DNA of 64,000 nucleotides, from NCBI GenBank assembly GCA_039819065.1, contig JBCBSS010000001.1:1-64000 (forward strand), written 5' to 3'. Position numbers and translations under genes: made by a program. The notes under the pieces were generated by a model. It was not told the DNA's origin. It saw only the letters and a list, made by a program, of their open reading frames with translations, and did no database searches. This DNA is from JBCBSS01 sp039819065 (GTDB taxonomy: Bacteria; Bacteroidota; Bacteroidia; Cytophagales; Cyclobacteriaceae). Positions 58,416 to 64,000 of the stretch are shown one piece after another. The stretch's first letter is position 1; every line of letters begins with the position of its first letter.

Positions 58416-59774
58416 ATGAAGAAGTTTAACTATTTGATTATTTTACTTACATCCGTTGTGCTGTTCAATGCCTGCGATGAAGAGGTGGATGTACCTGCCT
58501 TGGTGTCGACTGCGCCAGTGATCAACTCGGGGGATGTAAAGACGGGCGTTGCGTTAGATCAGCCTATCGGTATTCAGGTTGAGGTAACGGATGGATCGGA
58601 TGGTTTCAGTTCGAGTCCTCTTAGTTCAGTATCATTGGTCGTTCTAGACACATTAGACAATGAAGTATTTTCTTTAACGCCATCAATTTCAACACCTACA
58701 AGGGCATTATTCCTTGATACGTTGAGTTTGGCTAACGCTGCCAATGGATTCCCTGTTGGAGATTATAGAGTAATTACCAATGCTCAGGATTCTGAGGGTC
58801 AAACGGCTACCGATACGGTGGAGTTCGTGGTTAGAGAAAGTGAATTTGCTTTCGTACAGACGGGAGTTTGGGTATTAGGTTCTTTCAATGGATGGGGTGC
58901 TAACACTCCTGACTTGGCCATGACCCTTGTTGCAGACAATACTTGGGAATTAGAAGGTGTAGTTGCGACAACAGGTGATCAGTTTAAATTTGCTAACACT
59001 CCGGATTTCTCTGACGTAGACTGGACCGACCCAGAGTGTGATGGTACCGCAGTAGATGGAACTGGTGTTCAGGAAAACATTGCTTGTTTCCCTTTCAATG
59101 CTACTTATACGTTCAGATTCAATGATTTATCATTAGCTTATGAGATCGTTGCTGACATTGATATACCGACTGTATTCCCAGATTTATACCTACTAGCTTC
59201 GTCTGATAACTTTGAAAGTCCGGGCAACCAATTAAGTGTGGCTGATACCAACCGATGGACGGGTTCATTAAATCTAAGTGCCAATGACCTGTTCAGGTTC
59301 TCAACAACACCAACCATCACGAATATGACCTATGGTGACAATGAGCCGGACGGTGTACTAGACGAATTTGGTAGCTTCATTAGATTACCGGATGGGTCTT
59401 CAAATGGTATCTATATAGTAGAAGTGAATGACCTTACATTCGAGTATTCATTTACACTTGATTGTTCGAGTACACGTCAGGATGGTATCTGGGTCTTAGG
59501 ACAAATGAACGGATGGGGAGCCAATACTCCTGATCTGGGTATGTCAAAAATCGATGATGATAACTGGACTATCAGTGGTGTGGCAGCCAGCAACGGTGAC
59601 GCCTTTAAATTTGCCAATACGAATAACTTCACTGGTATTGATTGGGGTGATAACAACTGTGATGGTGTAGCCATTCAAGGTACAGGTGACAACATAGCTT
59701 GTATTGAAGCTGACGGTAATTTCACAATTACTTTCAATACCTGTTCATTAGAATACTCAATTACCCAAGAGTAA
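58416..59774 (+). CDS. SusE/SusF-like surface lipoprotein with three carbohydrate-binding-like modules
   Basis: From ATG 58416 it is 452 aa with lipobox LFNAC (Cys about 19). An N-terminal E-set/Ig-like domain (about 25-140) is followed by three tandem ~95-aa modules. Modules 1 (about 147-245) and 3 (about 351-450) are very similar: G-(V/I)-WVLG-x-x-NGWGANTPDL, W-x-(L/I)-x-GV, FKFAN and CDG. Module 2 (about 253-347) is diverged. This matches SusE/SusF, in which such modules bind starch through aromatic residues. Start TTG 58386 is rejected because the lipoprotein signal begins at MKKFNYL. SusC and SusD are absent; the divergent amylase supports an alpha-glucan role. Confidence 0.82.
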   Translation: MKKFNYLIILLTSVVLFNACDEEVDVPALVSTAPVINSGDVKTGVALDQPIGIQVEVTDGSDGFSSSPLSSVSLVVLDTLDNEVFSLTPSISTPTRALFLDTLSLANAANGFPVGDYRVITNAQDSEGQTATDTVEFVVRESEFAFVQTGVWVLGSFNGWGANTPDLAMTLVADNTWELEGVVATTGDQFKFANTPDFSDVDWTDPECDGTAVDGTGVQENIACFPFNATYTFRFNDLSLAYEIVADIDIPTVFPDLYLLASSDNFESPGNQLSVADTNRWTGSLNLSANDLFRFSTTPTITNMTYGDNEPDGVLDEFGSFIRLPDGSSNGIYIVEVNDLTFEYSFTLDCSSTRQDGIWVLGQMNGWGANTPDLGMSKIDDDNWTISGVAASNGDAFKFANTNNFTGIDWGDNNCDGVAIQGTGDNIACIEADGNFTITFNTCSLEYSITQE

Positions 59775-59796
59775 TTGAATCCAAACATTATACTGA

Positions 59797-59826
59797 AAGC
59801 CTATTATTGATTTAATAGGCTTTTTT
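59797..59826 (+). terminator. Rho-independent terminator after the SusE/F-like gene
   Basis: AAGCCTATTA, a 6-nt loop and TAATAGGCTT followed by TTTT, 22 bp after the stop codon. It separates the SusE/F-like gene from the FG-GAP gene. Confidence 0.9.
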
Positions 59827-59849
59827 AGCTTAATCAAAAAGTAGCAGTT

Positions 59850-61589
59850 ATGAAAAGATTGATTGTTATAGCTGTGATCTGCCTGCTTTTGGTTGAATCA
59901 ACCTTTGCTCAAACAGCATCATTCCGAGATGTATCATCAAGCGCAGGGATCGGCACATATGGTTCGAACTACGGTATTTCCTTTGGAGATTATGACAATG
60001 ACGGTGACGATGATGCCTATATAACTATGCGGGATGGGAACCCCAACCTTCTATTCAGAAATGATGGTAACGGTTCATTCACTGAGGTAGCAGCATCTTT
60101 GGGGATAGATAACGCAAAGTCGTCCACCGGAGCACTTTGGGTAGATTTTGACAATGACGGGGATTTAGATCTTTACGTGGGTAATACGGAATCTGCCAAT
60201 ACTTATTACATCAACAATGGCAACGGTACTTTTAGCGACAAAACCGCTGAAGCTGGTTTGGGCGATGAAAGCTCGCCACTCTCTATGAATGCGGGAGATT
60301 TGGATAATGATGGTTTTGTTGATATCTATTTGGCCAATATCCATGAAGAAAATGTATTGTATCACAACAATGGTGACGGCACATTTACCAACATAATCTT
60401 CGAGTCTGGCGCTACGGACACTCAAATCGCAATGGGTGGCATTCTGTTCGATTACGATAATGACCGTGATCTCGATATCTATTTGACACACGATGCCAGA
60501 CAAGATTTCATACTCTATGAGAATGATGGTTCAGGTCATTTCACTGATGTATCAGTGCAAGCAGGTGTGAATTATCAAGGCTTCGGTATGGGCGTAGATG
60601 TGGCTGATTTTAACAACGATGGTCACTTGGACATTTACGTTACCAATCTTTTCGAGAACTTTCTCGCTATCAATAATGGCGACAAGACCTTTACTGAGAT
60701 AGGGGCTGCAGCCGGAGTGGATGACTACGGGATGGGATGGGGTGTTTTATGCCTCGATTATGATAACGATGGCCTGCAGGATGTTTACGCTGTAAACAAT
60801 GGTGTGTATTCTCCACATCCTAACATGTTGTATAAGAACAATGGTGACAATACATTCAATGTGGTGAGCGGGAATACCATCTTGGAAAGCCCTTTCGTGG
60901 GCTACGGCGCGGCTTGTACTGACGTGGATGATGATGGCGACGTGGATATATTCATAGCTAATGCCGGTACTAAGGGAGGAAACCAGCTATTTATTAATGA
61001 AAGTACACGAAGTAACTGGCTTAAATTGAAAGCCATTGGAACTGTTACTAATCGTTCTGGAATAGGTGCGAGAGTGGAAGTAAAAACAGCGACCAGAACA
61101 CTGATTGATGAAGTGATCGCGGGTTCTAGTTATCTATCCCAGAATAGCCTCACCTTACATTTTGGTTTGGGAAGTGATGAGATCATAGAAGAACTAACCA
61201 TCAAATGGCCATCTGGTATTACAGAAGTTTATAATGACATAGAGGTGAATAACACATATGCAGCTACTGAGGAAACAGGCATAGCGGTGGTTAATAAGCA
61301 AGATGTTGTCACTTCAATAGAAAATGAACTAGAAGCGTACCAAGCTGTCATCTACCCTAACCCATTCAACGGTCAGTTGAAAATCGAATTCGACAATCCC
61401 GAGAAGCAAAGGGTAACGATTGGGCTTTACGACGCATTGGGCCAGCAAATCACACAAATTGCCGACGAAGAGTTTTTACCTGGAAGAATTGATTTAGCAG
61501 TGGAAGAGCAAAGCTTACGAAATGGCATCTACCTGGTGAAGGTAAACTCAAAATCAGTCAATTTCAGCCAGAAGGTTTATAAAGAGTAA
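59850..61589 (+). CDS. FG-GAP/ASPIC-UnbV protein with T9SS sorting domain
   Basis: A 579-aa secreted protein with a signal peptide (1-20, ending TFAQ). Seven FG-GAP/VCBS-type calcium loops (such as DYDNDGDDDAYI, DFDNDGDLDLYV, DVDDDGDVDIFI) cover residues 40-380. An ASPIC/UnbV domain (about 385-470, NWLKLKAIGTVTNRSGIGARVEV, LTIKWPSG) follows. The C-terminal 75 residues (VIYPNPFNGQLKIEFDN to FSQKVYKE) are a T9SS type-A sorting domain. It is presumably displayed on or released from the cell surface. Unlike the other two FG-GAP proteins of the window it is not a lipoprotein and has only one repeat set. Confidence 0.9.
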   Translation: MKRLIVIAVICLLLVESTFAQTASFRDVSSSAGIGTYGSNYGISFGDYDNDGDDDAYITMRDGNPNLLFRNDGNGSFTEVAASLGIDNAKSSTGALWVDFDNDGDLDLYVGNTESANTYYINNGNGTFSDKTAEAGLGDESSPLSMNAGDLDNDGFVDIYLANIHEENVLYHNNGDGTFTNIIFESGATDTQIAMGGILFDYDNDRDLDIYLTHDARQDFILYENDGSGHFTDVSVQAGVNYQGFGMGVDVADFNNDGHLDIYVTNLFENFLAINNGDKTFTEIGAAAGVDDYGMGWGVLCLDYDNDGLQDVYAVNNGVYSPHPNMLYKNNGDNTFNVVSGNTILESPFVGYGAACTDVDDDGDVDIFIANAGTKGGNQLFINESTRSNWLKLKAIGTVTNRSGIGARVEVKTATRTLIDEVIAGSSYLSQNSLTLHFGLGSDEIIEELTIKWPSGITEVYNDIEVNNTYAATEETGIAVVNKQDVVTSIENELEAYQAVIYPNPFNGQLKIEFDNPEKQRVTIGLYDALGQQITQIADEEFLPGRIDLAVEEQSLRNGIYLVKVNSKSVNFSQKVYKE

Positions 61590-61615
61590 GTTTATAAAAA
61601 AGTCTGATAGTGGCG

Positions 61616-61650
61616 AAGCCGAGCATTTATGTTCGGCTTTGTTGTTTCAG
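61616..61650 (+). terminator. Terminator after the T9SS FG-GAP gene
   Basis: AAGCCGA and TCGGCTT form a short stem around a 10-nt centre, with a T-rich tail (TGTTGTTT), 27 bp after the stop codon. Confidence 0.65.
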
Positions 61651-61716
61651 CTAGTATGAACTGCTCGTTTTGAGTCAATTATTGATTCGCTTTAACCGAA
61701 CCGAGCTTAATGATCA

Positions 61717-62160
61717 CTAATCCCTTCCAACAGAAATGGATTTATCACCATAATCGATTTCTATCCAGTGAATTTTCTCTTTTAAAAAATCTTCGAACGA
61801 CCAATCCATTTCCCTATTCAGTTGTTCCAAGTGCCTGAATCTTCTAACGTATATCCTCAACATAATCAAGTCCGAATATATAATACGTATGCCTCTGAGT
61901 TTAGCCGGTGGTTCATCGATAAAGTACTTATCTTCATAATTTGCACCCAAGTCATCAAGAAGTTTGCCTACCCGTTTACCAATATACTTCTTAAACTTGA
62001 AGGACTCTATTTTGGCTGAATCGAGCGTATCCAATGCTAAGGTAAACCGATCTCCTATTTCATTTGAGCCAGCAAAGGCTGTTATGGGAAAATTGAGCAT
62101 CCCCAACAGCATGATTAAAATCCAGAAAAATTTAATTTCAAAATTAAAGGTGTACATCAC
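61717..62160 (-). CDS. Small exported hypothetical protein
   Basis: A 147-aa protein with a hydrophobic N-terminus (about residues 9-31, ending ITAFAG) that looks like a signal peptide. The mature part is basic and charged: FKFKKYIGKRVGKLLDDLGANYEDKYFIDEPPAKLRGIRIIY, then LEQLNREMDWSFEDFLKEKI. I know no family. The gene is convergent with the T9SS FG-GAP gene and transcribed in the same direction as the next FG-GAP gene. Confidence 0.6.
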   Translation of the reverse strand: MMYTFNFEIKFFWILIMLLGMLNFPITAFAGSNEIGDRFTLALDTLDSAKIESFKFKKYIGKRVGKLLDDLGANYEDKYFIDEPPAKLRGIRIIYSDLIMLRIYVRRFRHLEQLNREMDWSFEDFLKEKIHWIEIDYGDKSISVGRD

Positions 62161-62364
62161 TCAAAAACTACGGATTCTTAGCCCTTGATAAACGCTCTTG
62201 AAGGAAGGTTAGTATTCGGAAGCCCCAATTCGAATCAGGTTGAATTGGTTATTTGCAATACACCACCTAAGTTTTACCTTCAAGGAATACTGAGGCCTAT
62301 TTTAAGCCTTCAACGTCCTCTATAAGTGACGAGGCAGAGGGCGAAGAATTAGAATTGGTTCGAA

Positions 62365-64000
62365 TTAGTTATTGGCAACCACCTGACGATTATTGTCAAC
62401 CCTAATCAACTGCAAATAATCAGAGTTTTTGCTGACCAATATACCTCTACCTCCATCAGCTAGCTTGATGGTTTTCATGAATTTGACATCACCATCTACA
62501 AAGAAACCTGACTCAGTAGCTGGCACAGATGTAAAGTTACCCTGCCCGTTTCCTTTCAACAACAAACCATAAGAGGCGTCATTTCGGGTCGTTTCTACCT
62601 CAACAGGATATAGGTTACCTGCTACGGCAATATCGATCAGACCATCTCCATCAAAATCTTCGGCTACTGATGCATTGATCGATGAAATTTGGGCTAAGGT
62701 TGGCAGTTCTCTGGGTTCGAAGCTTCCTCCATTATTGATGAATAATGTACTGGCAAAAGTGGTTGCTTTGTAATGTATGGCCTCAGCTAGCTTTTCGGCT
62801 CCATAAACCTGCTCAAGATTGGCGGAAGCAAATTCGTGGTAAGTCGGGAATTTCTCGGCCAGAGCAGGAATCTGTTCAGAAGAACATTGTCTACCTCGCA
62901 GTGGATAAAGCTCTCCTTTATCAAAATAGCTTAATACGATATCACCCCTACCGTTGCCATCAAAGTCGTTATAATAAACATGAAATGGCTCTTCTGGTGA
63001 GGCTTTGTACTTATAGTTGAGACCAAGGTTTCCCGCAATGAGATCCAGGTCACCATCGGCGTCTACATCCGAAGAAGCAATACTATACCACCATCCTGTA
63101 TATGCTGACAGCCCTGATGCTTCTGTGATGTCAACAAATTTGTCTCCATCAAATTCATAGATCATTACTGCCGTCCATTCTCCTACAATAACCAAGTCAG
63201 GTTTGTTATTGCCATTGAAGTCTCCCCATTGAGCGTCTGTAACTAGCGCTAATGCTTCGAAATCCTTAGCATATTGACCCGTTACGTCTTTGAATGATCC
63301 TCCCTCATTCTGCAATAGGAAGCTTTTAACTGGCTTTGGATATTGTTGAGGGAAAACCCTTCCCCCTACAAAGAGGTCCAGATCACCATCATTATCAAAG
63401 TCATAAGGTTTTACCACAGAACCACTGGTATTTACAGAAGGCAACAGGTCCATCCTCGTTTCAAAATTCCCTTGGCCATCGTTGATATAAAGCCTGTCTT
63501 TCAGTGTAAAGCTGCCAAACACGTATTCATTACCACCGCTTACCACATATAAGTCTAAATCTCCATCAGTATCCGCATCGAAAAAGGTAGCATCCAGGTC
63601 TTCTGATTTGGCATCTTTGACCCAAGGATTTGAGTTTGACCTTTCAAACGTGCCATCGGCATTCTGTGTGAAAAGTGCTCCTGAAAAATCTTTGGCTCCT
63701 CCAACGTAGAAATCATCTAACTGATCTCCGTTAACATCGCCAACGGCAACACCTGGTCCAAATTGAGACATCTTGTGAGGCAGCAATACTTCAGCCACAA
63801 AGTCGTGATAGTCGTTCTCCCTGTGTAGATAATCAATGCCAGAAACCTCAGTTACATCTTCGAAATACCTTTGTGTGTTAGACTCTTTGTGCTGGAACTG
63901 GCCTTTAGCATTGTCATAACTGAGTTCAAGTATCTGATCAACCTTTACGTTTGAAAGTGCTTGAAACTTGCCATCCGGCCAGATTACTTCAAGTTTGGAA
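62365..64000 (-). CDS. FG-GAP/ASPIC-UnbV protein, C-terminal part (continues past the window)
   Basis: The reading frame is open to the right edge, so the gene is cut; about 544 residues are visible and the start lies beyond 64000. At the edge, LEVIWPDGKFQALSNVKVDQILEL is the end of an ASPIC/UnbV domain. YFEDVTEVSGIDYLHRENDYHDFVAEVLLPHKM leads into a repeat set GPGVAVGDVNGDQLDDFYVGG. Seven calcium loops follow (DADTDGDLDLYV, DFDNDGDLDLFV, DVDADGDLDLIA and others). This order equals the C-terminal half of the 1108-aa protein at 45394-48720, so the full protein is probably of that size and a lipoprotein. Confidence 0.88.
   Translation of the reverse strand, partial: SKLEVIWPDGKFQALSNVKVDQILELSYDNAKGQFQHKESNTQRYFEDVTEVSGIDYLHRENDYHDFVAEVLLPHKMSQFGPGVAVGDVNGDQLDDFYVGGAKDFSGALFTQNADGTFERSNSNPWVKDAKSEDLDATFFDADTDGDLDLYVVSGGNEYVFGSFTLKDRLYINDGQGNFETRMDLLPSVNTSGSVVKPYDFDNDGDLDLFVGGRVFPQQYPKPVKSFLLQNEGGSFKDVTGQYAKDFEALALVTDAQWGDFNGNNKPDLVIVGEWTAVMIYEFDGDKFVDITEASGLSAYTGWWYSIASSDVDADGDLDLIAGNLGLNYKYKASPEEPFHVYYNDFDGNGRGDIVLSYFDKGELYPLRGRQCSSEQIPALAEKFPTYHEFASANLEQVYGAEKLAEAIHYKATTFASTLFINNGGSFEPRELPTLAQISSINASVAEDFDGDGLIDIAVAGNLYPVEVETTRNDASYGLLLKGNGQGNFTSVPATESGFFVDGDVKFMKTIKLADGGRGILVSKNSDYLQLIRVDNNRQVVANN

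Overview
The window looks like part of a free-living, probably marine member of the Bacteroidota, most likely order Cytophagales. The evidence is two proteins with type IX secretion (T9SS) C-terminal sorting domains, a TonB-dependent receptor with a carboxypeptidase-regulatory-like domain followed by a DUF4249 lipoprotein, a SusE/SusF-like surface lipoprotein, three FG-GAP/ASPIC-UnbV proteins, many lipoproteins with a Cys lipobox, and a moderate GC content. The genus is not identified. No rRNA, tRNA, CRISPR array, phage or insertion sequence was recognised.

Layout. 0.2-4.4 kb: a divergent uxaB-like reductase / GntP permease pair and an AraC regulator with two DNA-binding modules. 4.4-20.2 kb: mostly single small genes, including SnoaL-like, YHS and DUF805 proteins, methyltransferases, a YafY/WYL regulator with a GyrI-like partner, a PEP-mutase-like protein, a MORN-like lipoprotein, an amidase, a GH26-like hydrolase and an LRR protein. 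Among them is a DUF4291 gene broken by one in-frame TGA at a conserved Trp. 20.3-28.2 kb: a leftward cluster SSS transporter - glpK - glpD - GH13 alpha-glucosidase - ROK kinase. 28.5-32.4 kb: an amidase, a beta-lactamase-like hydrolase and an unusual AhpD-like/cysteine-motif fusion. 32.7-35.8 kb: two ArsR/SRPBCC operons, each headed by a pair of tandem 16-bp palindromes that differ between operons by one base per half-site. 35.9-37.7 kb: Crp/Fnr regulator, SnoaL-like protein, YceI protein.

38.5-48.7 kb is a leftward five-gene cluster: a large FG-GAP/ASPIC lipoprotein, a vanadium-haloperoxidase/PAP2-like protein, a secreted GH65 hydrolase, an SSS transporter and a GH37 trehalase lipoprotein. 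It reads as a periplasmic trehalose-use locus. 49.1-54.7 kb is a TonB receptor - DUF4249 - MG2/plug-like triad. 55.3-61.6 kb is a starch-type locus: a T9SS-exported GH13 amylase divergent from a SusE/F-like protein with three carbohydrate-binding-like modules, then a T9SS FG-GAP protein. The window ends inside a third FG-GAP/ASPIC protein.

The most interesting reading is functional. The 20-28 kb cluster contains what is needed to import an alpha-glucosyl-glycerol-type compound, split it into glucose and glycerol, and phosphorylate and oxidise both. The 38-44 kb cluster does the same for trehalose. Both compounds are osmolytes of marine microbes, so the region may be a compatible-solute scavenging island. 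Closely similar LacI-type operators upstream of the glycerol/GH13 cluster and in the amylase/SusE-like divergent promoter suggest shared control. This is inference from gene content. Intergenic spacers carry several families of short palindromic REP-like repeats, densest at 37.8-38.5 and 54.7-55.3 kb.
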